The translations under genes were made by a program, and so were the position numbers. A model generated the notes under the pieces. It had not been told where the DNA came from and did no database searches. It was given only the letters and a program-made list of their open reading frames with translations. Shown piece after piece: positions 54,125 to 62,463 of a stretch of 64,000 bases of DNA. This DNA is from G965279355 sp965279355 (lineage in GTDB: Bacteria; Pseudomonadota; Alphaproteobacteria; CACIAM-22H2): contig OZ257155.1 in assembly GCA_965279355.1 (NCBI GenBank), positions 3,410,001 to 3,474,000 of the forward strand, in the 5' to 3' direction. How positions within the stretch are numbered: the stretch's first letter is position 1; every line of letters begins with the position of its first letter.

Positions 54125-54856
54125 TCAGATCGCGCGGGCCTTCTTGACCAGCCGGACCAGCTCGACCCGCGCGGTCTCGGCATCAATCACCGGCTTTTCG
54201 AACACCAGCCGGGCGGTCTCGCCGCCACGGCGCAGGTCGGTTCCTTCGGGGTCGACCCCCGTCATCGTCCAGCCGTTGCCGCTGCGTCCCAGCAGTTTTG
54301 TGGCGTAGAGCTGCACCGCCTCCGCATGATCGGCATTCATATGCGCGACGATATCGGCCTCGGCTTCGGCCAGCGCCGTCGTCGCCGCGGTGTAGAGGAA
54401 CGCGCTTCCATCGATCCAGTGAATGCGCCCGAACCCGGCGACGAGATGCGCGCGGCTGACCTCGATCCGCCAGAAACCGAAATCGCCAAACCCGGCATAC
54501 ATCGCCGCCCCTGGATGACGCGCGATGAAGCGGTTGCGATGCCGGGCATCGGCGGTGCGGCGTGCGATGCCCTGCAGCGAGACGCGGGGACCGGTGAGCG
54601 GTTCGTCGAGGCCGATCGTGCCGTCGGCCAGCAGCGAGACGCGCGGATCGGCGAGCAGGTTTTTGGTGTGATCCGCCAGGCCCGAGATCAGCAGGAGCGG
54701 CGCCGCGTCGTGATCGCTGGCGACCATCACCAGCGACGCATAGGGAGCGCCGGCATCCGGCGCGTCCGGCCGCATGATCGTGCCGAGCGATGCGCGGTCG
54801 AGCGAGCGGACGAGCCGCCTTGCGCCTGTCGCGGGATCGTTTGGTGTCTCAGTCAT
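54125..54856 (-). CDS. HugZ-family heme-utilisation-like protein (split-barrel PPOX fold + DUF2470)
   Basis: A 243-residue protein. Residues about 10-150 are a flavin-reductase-like split barrel of the HugZ type (ASLGTIMRPDAPDAGAPYAS LVMVASDHDAAPLLLISGLA), and residues about 165-240 a DUF2470 domain (IVAHMNADHAEAVQLYATKL). HugZ proteins degrade heme or bind related tetrapyrroles; others act in flavin chemistry. The start at 54856 overlaps the cbtA stop by 8 bp, so it is translated with the cobalt transporter genes. That context suggests corrin or heme use, an inference only. An upstream in-frame ATG at 54955 adds an out-of-family tail. Confidence 0.83.
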   Translation of the reverse strand: MTETPNDPATGARRLVRSLDRASLGTIMRPDAPDAGAPYASLVMVASDHDAAPLLLISGLADHTKNLLADPRVSLLADGTIGLDEPLTGPRVSLQGIARRTADARHRNRFIARHPGAAMYAGFGDFGFWRIEVSRAHLVAGFGRIHWIDGSAFLYTAATTALAEAEADIVAHMNADHAEAVQLYATKLLGRSGNGWTMTGVDPEGTDLRRGGETARLVFEKPVIDAETARVELVRLVKKARAI

Positions 54857-55544
54857 GGCGAACGAATCTCCGCTGCGACCAGGCGGACGCGCCGCCCAGC
54901 ACAAGCCAGAACACGAAGGCGACGGCCATCGAGGTGACCGCGAACTGCCGTCCAAGATCGGACGGCACCGATGATACAGCGCCGGCCGGCGGCACAGGCG
55001 CGCCCACTAAATGCGGCGCGATCACGAGAGCGACCCCAAGAAGGAGGGCAATGGGGCGCCACGATATCAGCCCGCGCCATGAGCTTGCGATCAACGCAAG
55101 GCCGACTGCAGTTGCTGTTGCCGTTGCGACCCACCAGATCTGCCGGCTGACGAGATTGGCTTCGGCGGAGCCGGGCAGGGCAGGGAACAAACCCAAAGCA
55201 GGCGCGAGTGAGAAACTGAGAAATCCGGCGATTCCCCATGCCATTCCGGCGCGCAATCGCGGTTCGAGGCTGGTATGGGCGCGATAGACGGCCAGCGCGG
55301 CGTTCAGCAGCAACGCGAAACCGATGCCGGCCAGGATGTTGAACAGGATCGTCAGGAACGGCCGCTCCAGCGACGAGATGCCGTGATGGTCGTGATCATG
55401 CGCGAGCCCGGTTTCCGAGGCCGCGAGCTCATGGGCCTCGGCATCCACCAGCAGCGGATTGATCAGGACCTGCTGCAACACGCTGGTTGTCAGGCCGGAC
55501 AGCAGGCCGGCAATCAGCGCGGCAAGGATGATCCGCCGCAGCAT
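54849..55544 (-). CDS. cbtA: CbtA-family cobalt transporter subunit
   Basis: A 231-residue membrane protein with about five hydrophobic segments. The family start is LRRIILAALIAGLLSGLTTS VLQQVLINPLL. A His-rich loop near residues 47-55 (LAHDHDHHG) is expected to bind metal. CbtA with CbtB is predicted to import cobalt for cobalamin synthesis. The start ATG at 55544 begins at the conserved region; the frame stays open upstream but over cbtB sequence in another frame. It follows the cbtB stop by 7 bp and overlaps the HugZ gene. Confidence 0.88.
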   Translation of the reverse strand: MLRRIILAALIAGLLSGLTTSVLQQVLINPLLVDAEAHELAASETGLAHDHDHHGISSLERPFLTILFNILAGIGFALLLNAALAVYRAHTSLEPRLRAGMAWGIAGFLSFSLAPALGLFPALPGSAEANLVSRQIWWVATATATAVGLALIASSWRGLISWRPIALLLGVALVIAPHLVGAPVPPAGAVSSVPSDLGRQFAVTSMAVAFVFWLVLGGASAWSQRRFVRHD

Positions 55545-55551
55545 GCCGGCG

Positions 55552-55734
55552 TCAGTGGCAGGGAAAGGTGAAGGCGTGCCGGCTGTCATGCGCCGCGTTA
55601 TGCAGCACCTCGGCCCCTGCGAAACCGACGCCATAGAGGATGACGATACCCAGCAGCAGGGCGAGGGCCGCCGGTGCCATTCCGGCGATCCCGGCCGGGG
55701 AACGGGTGACGGTGTCCTGCCCGGCAACGATCAT
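55552..55734 (-). CDS. cbtB: CbtB-family small cobalt transporter subunit
   Basis: A 60-residue protein with one membrane helix (APAALALLLGIVILYGVGFA) and the C-terminal metal motif HNAAHDSRHAFTFPCH, which is diagnostic for CbtB. GGGAG stands 6 bases before the ATG at 55734; an ATG at 55755 has CCTCC upstream instead of a ribosome site. It heads the unit cbtB-cbtA-hugZ. The predicted start of transcription is about 28 bases upstream, which leaves no space for a cobalamin riboswitch. Confidence 0.9.
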   Translation of the reverse strand: MIVAGQDTVTRSPAGIAGMAPAALALLLGIVILYGVGFAGAEVLHNAAHDSRHAFTFPCH

Positions 55735-55768
55735 CGCGTGCTCCCAGTGTGGCATTAAAGGAGGCTCT

Positions 55769-55798
55769 TCTATAATGCTGGGGTTTGAAAGGCGTCAA
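55769..55798 (-). promoter_or_regulatory. candidate sigma-70 promoter of the cbtBA-hugZ unit
   Basis: On the minus strand TTGACG (55798-55793) and TATAGA (55774-55769) are separated by 18 bases, close to the sigma-70 consensus. The predicted start of transcription is near 55762. A TATAAT (55771-55776) on the plus strand overlaps the same place and could belong to a promoter toward chvI, but no fitting -35 box was seen. Confidence 0.6.
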
Positions 55799-55809
55799 TG
55801 AAACGCCTT
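55789..55809. repeat. 7-bp palindrome overlapping the -35 box of cbtB
   Basis: AAGGCGT (55789-55795) and ACGCCTT (55803-55809) are perfect inverted arms around CAATGAA. The left arm covers part of the -35 box, so a protein bound here would block transcription. This fits a metal- or corrinoid-responsive repressor, an inference. It is also upstream of chvI on the other side. Confidence 0.45.
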
Positions 55810-55870
55810 CCGGCCGCCCCACTCCAGCCACAGTTCGGGCCAATAAGCCGTCTGTCCGAAGGAGATACCG

Positions 55871-56584
55871 TTGCCCTCAAGTCCCCCGCCGCCCGTGATC
55901 GCCCTGGTCGACGACGACCGGAACATCCTGACCTCCGTCACCATGGCCCTGGAAGCCGAAGGCTTCACGGTCCGCAGCTATACCGACGGTGTCGAGGCGC
56001 TGCGCGGCCTGACCAATCAGCCGCCCGATGTCGCCGTCCTCGACATCAAGATGCCGCGCATGGACGGCATGGAACTGCTGACCAAGCTGCGCAAGCAGAG
56101 CCAGATGCCGGTGATCTTCCTCACCTCGAAAGACGACGAGGTCGACGAGGTGCTGGGCCTGCGGATGGGCGCCGACGACTACATCACCAAGCCGTTCTCG
56201 CAGCGCCTGCTGATCGAGCGCATCCGGGCCCTGCTGCGGCGCAAGGAAGGCGCGCAGTCCCCGGGCTCCGCGGCGGCCGAGCCGCCGATCGTGCGCGGCG
56301 ATCTCGTGCTCGATCCCTCGCGTCATGTCTGCACCTGGAAGGGTCAGGAAGTCAGCCTGACGGTGACCGAGTTCCTGCTGATCAAGGCGCTGGCGCAGCG
56401 GCCGGGTCTGGTGAAAAGCCGCGACAACCTGATGGATGCCGCGTATGGCGAGCATGTCTATGTCGACGACCGCACGATCGACAGCCACGTGAAGCGGCTG
56501 CGCAAGAAATTCAAGACGCTCGACGATGACTTCTCGCATATCGAGACACTTTACGGTCTGGGCTATCGCTACAAGGACAAGTAG
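55871..56584 (+). CDS. chvI: response regulator ChvI
   Basis: A 237-residue OmpR-type regulator. The receiver has the phosphoacceptor Asp in DVAVLDIKMPRMDGM, Lys in ITKPFSQRL and acidic pair DDDRNI. The winged-helix domain shows LTVTEFLLIKALAQRPGLVK SRDNLMDAAYGEHVYVDDRT IDSHVKRLRKKFK. In alphaproteobacteria ChvI with ChvG governs exopolysaccharide, acid and envelope stress responses and carbon use. The ATG at 55871 has AAGGAGA upstream. The kinase gene begins 27 bp after the stop. Confidence 0.93.
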   Translation: MPSSPPPPVIALVDDDRNILTSVTMALEAEGFTVRSYTDGVEALRGLTNQPPDVAVLDIKMPRMDGMELLTKLRKQSQMPVIFLTSKDDEVDEVLGLRMGADDYITKPFSQRLLIERIRALLRRKEGAQSPGSAAAEPPIVRGDLVLDPSRHVCTWKGQEVSLTVTEFLLIKALAQRPGLVKSRDNLMDAAYGEHVYVDDRTIDSHVKRLRKKFKTLDDDFSHIETLYGLGYRYKDK

Positions 56585-56611
56585 CGGCGGCGCGCGGGGC
56601 GGGGATCCTTA

Positions 56612-58321
56612 ATGGCCGAGAACGCAAACGAGCGGCCGCGCCGACGGCGGCGGCGTTTCTCGCCGCTGATCCGGCGCATCCTGCTGCTGAACATGCTGGC
56701 GCCGGTCTTCCTGGCGGTCGGCATTCTCTATCTCGACGATTACCGGCGCAGCCTGATCGAGACCGAGCTCGCGGCGCTCGCCAGTCAGGGTCGGACTTTC
56801 GCCGCAGCACTGGCGACTTCGGCGATCCAGGGCAACCCCGATCCTGACGATGACGATTCCATTCCAGCCGAAGAGACGGAGCGCCTGTCGCGCGAAACCG
56901 CGCAGATCGTTCTTCGTCGCCTCGTCGAATCCGCGCAGGTCCGCGCGCGCCTGTTCGCGGCGGACGGCGAATTGCTGGCCGACAGCCAGTTGCTTGGGGC
57001 CGCCGGTGTCGCGGTCGAGATGGCGCCGTTGCCGCCGCTGGGCCCGCCGCCGGATTTTCTCACGGCACTGGTCAATCGTCTCTACGATTTTGTTCTGACC
57101 TGGCTGCCGGGGCCTGACGATCTGGCCCCGGCGCTGGATCGCACGACCACGCGGCTGGCCGATCATCCTGAAGCGGAGGCGGCGCTGCGTGGCGAAATCG
57201 GGCAGGCGCGCCGCGAGCGTCCGGGTGCCGCAACAGTGGCTGCTGGCAAGATGGAGCTCTCGGTCGGCATTCCGGTGCAGCGTTTCAAGAAGGTGCTGGG
57301 CGTGCTGGTGCTGACCACCGACAGTGCCGCGATCGAGGCGAACCTGCGGTCGGTACGGCTCGATATCCTGAAGGTCCTCGCTGCTGCGTTCGCCATCACC
57401 ATTCTCATCTCGGTCTATCTCGGGCGGACCATCGCGCGCCCGATCCGCCGTTTGGCTGCGGCGGCGGAACGCGTGCGGCGCGGCGGGCAGGCCATCGGCA
57501 CCGGCCTGCGCGCGCGGCGCGGCCCGCAGGGGCGGCCCGAGATTCCCGATCTCAGCGCCCGCGACGACGAGATCGGCGATCTGTCGGCCGCACTCGCCGA
57601 CATGACCGATGCGCTGTGGCGCCGCCTCGATGCGATCGAGCGGTTCGCCGCCGATGTCGCCCACGAGATCAAGAATCCGCTGACCTCGCTCAAGAGCGCG
57701 GTCGAGACCGCGGTGCGGGTCAGCGATCCCGATCACCAGCGCAAGCTGATGGCGATCATTCTCGACGATGTTGGCCGGCTCGACCGGCTGATCGGCGATA
57801 TCTCCGATGCATCGCGGTTGGACGCGGAACTGTCGCGCGAGGAATCCGAGGAAGTCGATCTCGGCGCGCTGCTGCACACGCTGGTCGATCTGCACACCGC
57901 GACCGGCGGTGCCGACGCGCCGACGCTGATTCTGGAGCTTCCCCGCACCGACAATCTCGTGGTGCCGGGTCTGGAAGGACGTCTCGGCCAGGTCTTCCGC
58001 AACCTGATCACCAATGCCCTGTCGTTCAGTCCGGCCGGCGGGAAAATTCGTCTGCGCGCGGAACGGCGCGGGCGCTTCGTCGAGGCGACAATTGACGACG
58101 ACGGCCCCGGCATCCCCGAAGACAAGCGCGACAAGATTTTCGAGCGCTTCTATAGCGAGCGACCGGAGGGCGAAAAATTCGGGACGCATTCCGGTCTCGG
58201 CCTCTCGATCTCGCGCCAGATCGTCACGGCCCATGGCGGCACGATCACGGCGGAGAATAGGCGGGATACGACAGGGCGGCTGATCGGCGCCCGCTTCACG
58301 GTGCGCCTGCCGGTCGATTGA
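56612..58321 (+). CDS. chvG: sensor histidine kinase ChvG
   Basis: A 569-residue inner-membrane kinase. Two membrane segments (about 20-45 and 250-275) enclose a periplasmic stimulus-sensing domain of about 200 residues; then a HAMP domain, the HisKA phosphoacceptor in FAADVAHEIKNPLTSLKSAV (about residue 345) and the HATPase (ITNALSFSPAGGKIRL, DDDGPGIPEDK, HSGLGLSISRQIV). It pairs with ChvI, the preceding gene. A cytoplasmic N-terminus rich in Arg (RPRRRRRR) precedes the first membrane segment. It is followed by 135 bp before hprK. Confidence 0.93.
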   Translation: MAENANERPRRRRRRFSPLIRRILLLNMLAPVFLAVGILYLDDYRRSLIETELAALASQGRTFAAALATSAIQGNPDPDDDDSIPAEETERLSRETAQIVLRRLVESAQVRARLFAADGELLADSQLLGAAGVAVEMAPLPPLGPPPDFLTALVNRLYDFVLTWLPGPDDLAPALDRTTTRLADHPEAEAALRGEIGQARRERPGAATVAAGKMELSVGIPVQRFKKVLGVLVLTTDSAAIEANLRSVRLDILKVLAAAFAITILISVYLGRTIARPIRRLAAAAERVRRGGQAIGTGLRARRGPQGRPEIPDLSARDDEIGDLSAALADMTDALWRRLDAIERFAADVAHEIKNPLTSLKSAVETAVRVSDPDHQRKLMAIILDDVGRLDRLIGDISDASRLDAELSREESEEVDLGALLHTLVDLHTATGGADAPTLILELPRTDNLVVPGLEGRLGQVFRNLITNALSFSPAGGKIRLRAERRGRFVEATIDDDGPGIPEDKRDKIFERFYSERPEGEKFGTHSGLGLSISRQIVTAHGGTITAENRRDTTGRLIGARFTVRLPVD

Positions 58322-58402
58322 CCTCAAAGGTTAACAACGCTGCCCCTTGTGGCCTTTTTCGCGCATGCAACAAAATCCATGGGTGCGCCGCAACATGGGC
58401 CG

Positions 58403-58431
58403 TTGACAGTCCTGTGAGGGCGGAGCAACTT
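58403..58431 (+). promoter_or_regulatory. candidate promoter before hprK
   Basis: TTGACA (58403-58408) matches the -35 consensus exactly; the -10 position 17 bases later (58426-58431) reads CAACTT, which is poor. It would give hprK and the PTS genes their own transcription in addition to read-through from chvG. Confidence 0.3.
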
Positions 58432-58456
58432 CACCGCCCGGGGCACCCCCCTCACG

Positions 58457-58894
58457 ATGACTCAATCACTTGAAACCCAGGTTCATGCGAGTTGCGTCGA
58501 GTTGGAAGGCACTGCCGTGCTGTTGCGTGGCCCCTCCGGCAGCGGAAAATCGGATCTTAGCTTGCGCGTAATCGATAGCGGTGGACGCCTGGTGGCTGAC
58601 GATCGAACCAATCTCGCTGTAGAGGACGGGCATCTCTATGCATCGCCTCCGGATGTGATCGCGGGAAAGCTCGAAGTGCGCGGTGTTGGTATCCTCTCCG
58701 TACCCTTTGCCAGCCACGCACGCGTCGGGCTCGTCGTGGATCTTGTTGCCCCTCAGGACGTTGAGCGGCTGCCCGAGGCCAGGCGCTGCGACTACCTCGG
58801 CGTTTCAATACCGCTCGTGGCGATGGCGCCGTTCGAAGCTTCGGCCATAGCGAAGTTGCGGGCAGTTTTGCGCCAGTCCCCCTCCCGCGTCTGA
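58457..58894 (+). CDS. hprK: HPr kinase/phosphorylase, short form
   Basis: A 145-residue enzyme consisting only of the C-terminal catalytic domain, as is normal in alphaproteobacteria. The P-loop is GPSGSGKSDLSLRVI (Gly25-Ser32), then LVADDRTNLAVEDGHLYASP and the HprK signature EVRGVGILSVPF. It phosphorylates HPr on Ser in response to metabolite levels. The Firmicutes-type N-terminal domain is missing. It lies between chvG and rapZ, and HPr is encoded 1.4 kb downstream. Confidence 0.9.
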   Translation: MTQSLETQVHASCVELEGTAVLLRGPSGSGKSDLSLRVIDSGGRLVADDRTNLAVEDGHLYASPPDVIAGKLEVRGVGILSVPFASHARVGLVVDLVAPQDVERLPEARRCDYLGVSIPLVAMAPFEASAIAKLRAVLRQSPSRV

Positions 58895-58916
58895 TCGTAC
58901 CCATATATCTCTTCCG

Positions 58917-59900
58917 ATGAGCCGCGATCCCAAACCCGACCCGGTATTGACGCAACGCGATACCGCGCCGCGCCGCCGGATCGTTTTGGTCACCGGCATG
59001 TCGGGTGCCGGCCGCACGACGGCCCTGCACGCTCTGGAAGATGCCGGCTATGAAGCCGTCGACAATCTGCCGCTGACATTGATGCTTGTCCTGACACGCT
59101 CCGATGAAGCCACGGGCAAGCCGCTTGCCATCGGCATGGATACGCGCACCCGGGGGTTTGCCGCCGATGCGTTGCTGGCCACCATCGACCGTCTGCGCGC
59201 CGAGCCGGACTGCGATGCGCAGCTCCTGTTTCTCGATTGCGATGATGAAGTTCTGCGCCGGCGTTACACCGAAACGCGCCGCCGTCATCCGCTGGCGATC
59301 GACCGCCCCGTGACGGACGGCATTCGCGCGGAACGCACGATGCTGCGCGATCTGCGCGACCGTGCCCAGCTCGTGATTGATACATCGGCAATGACCGGCG
59401 CCGATCTGAAGCGCCAGGTGCAGACGGCATTCTCCCTTGAGGTGCGGCCGGGGCTTGGCGTCCAGGTCGTGTCGTTTGCGTATCGCAACGGATTACCGCG
59501 TGATGCCGACCTCGTGTTCGATGTCCGTTTCCTTGCCAATCCGCATTACGAACCCAGCCTCAAGGCGCTGACCGGCGACAATCCGGATGTTGCCGCGTTT
59601 ATCGAGCGCGATCCCGGCTGCCACAGCTTCATCGACGGGCTGACAACGATGCTGTCCGCGCTGCTCCCGCGTTACGAGAGCGAGGGCAAAAGCTATCTGA
59701 CGATTGCCGTCGGCTGCACCGGCGGGCGGCACCGTTCCGTTTACGTCGCGGAGCGGCTGGTCGCCTGGCTCCGCAAGGAAGGGCGCCGCTGTGGCGTGCT
59801 GCACCGCGAAATCGTGCAGGACCGCCGTGTCGAAGATCTGGGACCCGGCGCTACGATTGCAGGCAACCAGGGACATTCAGTCGATGTTTCCGTTTCTTAA
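58917..59900 (+). CDS. rapZ: RapZ/YvcJ-family RNase adapter or nucleotide-binding protein
   Basis: A 327-residue protein. The N-terminal P-loop domain has GMSGAGRTTALHALED, where the usual Lys is Arg33; this variant is known in alphaproteobacteria. The C-terminal domain has VQVVSFAYRNGLPRDADLVF DVRFLANP and AVGCTGGRHRSVYVAERL, the conserved RapZ block. In E. coli RapZ controls GlmS mRNA via small RNA; in other phyla homologues bind UDP-GlcNAc or nucleotides. It follows hprK by 22 bp and precedes the EIIA gene by 15 bp. Confidence 0.9.
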   Translation: MSRDPKPDPVLTQRDTAPRRRIVLVTGMSGAGRTTALHALEDAGYEAVDNLPLTLMLVLTRSDEATGKPLAIGMDTRTRGFAADALLATIDRLRAEPDCDAQLLFLDCDDEVLRRRYTETRRRHPLAIDRPVTDGIRAERTMLRDLRDRAQLVIDTSAMTGADLKRQVQTAFSLEVRPGLGVQVVSFAYRNGLPRDADLVFDVRFLANPHYEPSLKALTGDNPDVAAFIERDPGCHSFIDGLTTMLSALLPRYESEGKSYLTIAVGCTGGRHRSVYVAERLVAWLRKEGRRCGVLHREIVQDRRVEDLGPGATIAGNQGHSVDVSVS

Positions 59901-59915
59901 CGAGAAGGACCCGGT

Positions 59916-60323
59916 ATGATTGGGATGGTACTGGTCACCCATGGGCGACTCGCGGTGGAGTTCATCGCCGCGCTGGAGCATGTGGTGGGACCGCAACGCA
60001 ACGTGGCGGCCGTCTGTATCGGGCCTGAAGACGACATGGAGCAGCGACGACGTGAGATCATCGATCAGGTGGTGCGTGTCGATGACGGTTCGGGTGTTGT
60101 CGTGCTGACCGACATGTTCGGCGGCACGCCGTCCAACCTTGCCATCTCGATCATGGGCCGCGCCAAGATCGAGGTGATCGCCGGCATGAACCTGCCGATG
60201 CTGATCAAGCTCGCCAGCGTGCGGACCACCGAGAAGCTCGCCGATGCGGTTGTCTCGGCCCGCGAAGCCGGCCGCAAGTACATCAACGTCGCCTCGCAGC
60301 TGCTCGCCGGCGAGGTGAAGTAA
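59916..60323 (+). CDS. PTS mannose-type EIIA component
   Basis: A 135-residue cytoplasmic protein of the EIIA-Man fold. The phosphoacceptor His9 is in GMVLVTHGRLAVEFIAA, followed by VVVLTDMFGGTPSNLAISIM. No EIIB, EIIC or EIID genes are here, so it is part of a regulatory PTS chain with HPr and enzyme I. It follows rapZ by 15 bp and HPr follows by 2 bp. In alphaproteobacteria such an EIIA can control kinases such as ChvG or HprK, by analogy with the nitrogen PTS. Confidence 0.92.
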   Translation: MIGMVLVTHGRLAVEFIAALEHVVGPQRNVAAVCIGPEDDMEQRRREIIDQVVRVDDGSGVVVLTDMFGGTPSNLAISIMGRAKIEVIAGMNLPMLIKLASVRTTEKLADAVVSAREAGRKYINVASQLLAGEVK

Positions 60324-60325
60324 GA

Positions 60326-60652
60326 ATGAGCGCCGCCAGCCCGGACACATCCTCCGGTTCTGCCGCGGCGCAGGAAGCGCCGGCCATTGGCCGGACCGCC
60401 ACCATCGTCAATCAGAAGGGCCTGCATGCAAGGGCCGCGGCGCGTTTTGTGAAGCTCGTCGCGCAGTTTCCCGAGGCCTCGGTCACGGTGACCAAGAAGG
60501 ACACCACCGTTGCCGGCGGCTCCATCATGGGCCTGATGATGCTGGCGGCGTCGCCCGGCTGCCAGATCGACATCCGCGCGACCGGCCGTGAGGCGGAGCG
60601 CGCCGTTGAAGCCCTGGCGGCACTGGTCGCCGCCGGCTTCGATGAAAACTGA
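60326..60652 (+). CDS. ptsH: HPr phosphocarrier protein
   Basis: A 108-residue protein with the active His34 in NQKGLHARAAARFVKLV and the regulatory Ser66 in VAGGSIMGLMMLAAS, the site for HprK. An N-terminal low-complexity tail of about 20 residues (Ser/Ala/Pro) is added compared with the usual 85-90 residue HPr. It lies between EIIA and enzyme I; the ptsI start overlaps its stop by 11 bp, so expression is coupled. Confidence 0.93.
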   Translation: MSAASPDTSSGSAAAQEAPAIGRTATIVNQKGLHARAAARFVKLVAQFPEASVTVTKKDTTVAGGSIMGLMMLAASPGCQIDIRATGREAERAVEALAALVAAGFDEN

Positions 60653-62459
60653 ATCGCACAAAACCCCACGCACGCGGCCGTCACGCCGCCCCGTCCGCCG
60701 TCCGGCGGGTGAGGGTGAGCGAATCTTCGAAGGCCTGGCCGTCTCGCCCGGAATCGCGATCGGCATCGCGCATGTGCACGAGGCGGGCAACGTCTCGGTC
60801 CCCGAGCACGCGATTGCCGCGTCCGAGGTCGAAGGTGAGCGCGCGCGGTTCCGTTCCGCCGTCGAGAAGTCGCTGCGCCAGCTGAACAAGCTGGGCTCCA
60901 AAACCGACACGTTGCCGCCGAATGTTGCCGAAGAGATCGGCTTCCTGCTGGAAGCGCACAGGCAGATGCTGTCCCAGTCGCGGCTGGTGCTGGGTGTCGA
61001 GCGCCGCATTGCGGATAAACACATGAACGCCGAAGCCGCGGTGCAGGCGGAGATCGCGGCGATCAGCCAGAGTTTCGCGGCGATGGAGGATGCCTATCTC
61101 GCGGCCCGCATGCAGGACGTGCGCGAGGTCGGCATGCGGCTGATCCGCAACCTGACCAAGGTGCCGTACCAGGCGTTCCGCAATCTTCCCGAAGGCACGA
61201 TCGTCATCTCGGAGGAAATCACGCCGGCGGATACGGCGCTGATGGATCCCGAAAGGCTCGCCGGATTTTCGACCGCGCTGGGCGGCGCCGAAGGGCATAC
61301 CGCGATCATGGCGCGCGCGATGGGGCTGCCGGCCGTGCTCGGTGTCGCCGGCCTGGTGGGCACCGTGCGAAACGGCGATACGGTGATCGTCGACGGCTCC
61401 GCCGGCAAGGTGGTGATCCGCCCGACCGGCAGCACGCTGGAAGCCTACGAGCGCCGCAGAGTCGAGTTTGTCCGCGAGGAGCGCCAGCTCGCACGTCTCG
61501 CCAAGCAGCCGGCGATCACCCGCGATCATGTCGAGGTGACGCTGGAGGTGAATATCGAACTGCCGCGCGAGGTCGAGCAGGCGCTGGCGGTCGGTGCCGC
61601 CGGGATCGGTCTGCTGCGCACCGAGTTCATGTTCATGAACCGCGATGACATGCCCGATGAAGACGAGCAGACCAAGATGCTGGCTGGAATCGTCGAAGGC
61701 ATGGAAGGGCGGCCGGTGACGATCCGCACCCTCGATGTCGGTGGCGAGAAACTGGCTTCGGCACTGGGCAACGACATCACGCCCGGCGCCAATCCGGCGC
61801 TGGGCCTGCGTGCGATCCGTCTCGGCCTGGTGCGGCCGGAGATTCTGGAGACCCAGCTTGCGGCTATCCTGCGCGCGGCAACGCGCGGTCCGGTCCGCAT
61901 CCTGCTGCCGATGATCACGACGGTGGGCGAAGTGCGCGAGGTACGGGCCATCCTTGCGCGCGTCATGCGCCGGCTGATGCGCAAGGGTGTTCGCCTTCCC
62001 GATCCGCTGCCGCCGCTGGGGGCGATGATCGAGATACCGGGGGCGGCGCTTGCGGCTGATGCACTGGCCCAGGTCTGCGATTTCTTCGCGCTCGGCACCA
62101 ACGATCTCACCATGTACACGCTGGCGATCGATCGCGGTGACGAGCAGGTGGCCCATCTCTACAATCCACTGCATCCGGCGGTTCTGCGCCTGATCCAGTT
62201 CACGACGGAAGCAGCACTCCGCAACCGCATCCCCGTCAGTTTATGCGGTGAGATTGCCGGCGATCCCCGTTACACTGCGCTCCTTCTCGGCCTGGGGATT
62301 CGGGAGTTGTCGATGTCGCCGATCAAGCTGCCGCGCATCAAGCAGCGTGTCCGCTCGATCGAGCTTGCCGCGGCGGCGACACGCGCACGCGCGATCATGG
62401 ATCAGTCCGACCAGGGACGGATTGCCGCCCTGCTCGACGATTTCAACGCGCTACGGTGA
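60642..62459 (+). CDS. ptsI: PTS enzyme I (PEP-protein phosphotransferase)
   Basis: A 605-residue enzyme that passes phosphate from PEP to HPr. It lacks the N-terminal GAF domain of EI-Ntr (PtsP), so it is the ordinary EI type. The phosphorylated His219 is in GGAEGHTAIMARAMGLPAVL; later come LLRTEFMFMNRDDMPDEDEQ, GALIEIPGAALAAD-like IEIPGAALAADALAQ and the C-terminal VSLCGEIAGDPRY with the conserved Cys. An Arg/Pro-rich N-terminal tail of about 35 residues precedes the domain. ATG 60642 overlaps the ptsH stop. Confidence 0.92.
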   Translation: MKTESHKTPRTRPSRRPVRRPAGEGERIFEGLAVSPGIAIGIAHVHEAGNVSVPEHAIAASEVEGERARFRSAVEKSLRQLNKLGSKTDTLPPNVAEEIGFLLEAHRQMLSQSRLVLGVERRIADKHMNAEAAVQAEIAAISQSFAAMEDAYLAARMQDVREVGMRLIRNLTKVPYQAFRNLPEGTIVISEEITPADTALMDPERLAGFSTALGGAEGHTAIMARAMGLPAVLGVAGLVGTVRNGDTVIVDGSAGKVVIRPTGSTLEAYERRRVEFVREERQLARLAKQPAITRDHVEVTLEVNIELPREVEQALAVGAAGIGLLRTEFMFMNRDDMPDEDEQTKMLAGIVEGMEGRPVTIRTLDVGGEKLASALGNDITPGANPALGLRAIRLGLVRPEILETQLAAILRAATRGPVRILLPMITTVGEVREVRAILARVMRRLMRKGVRLPDPLPPLGAMIEIPGAALAADALAQVCDFFALGTNDLTMYTLAIDRGDEQVAHLYNPLHPAVLRLIQFTTEAALRNRIPVSLCGEIAGDPRYTALLLGLGIRELSMSPIKLPRIKQRVRSIELAAAATRARAIMDQSDQGRIAALLDDFNALR

Positions 62460-62463
62460 CGTC

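Noticed and set aside
55735..55870. A cobalamin riboswitch before cbtB
   Set aside because: The predicted leader is about 28 bases, far too short, and no B12 box was seen.
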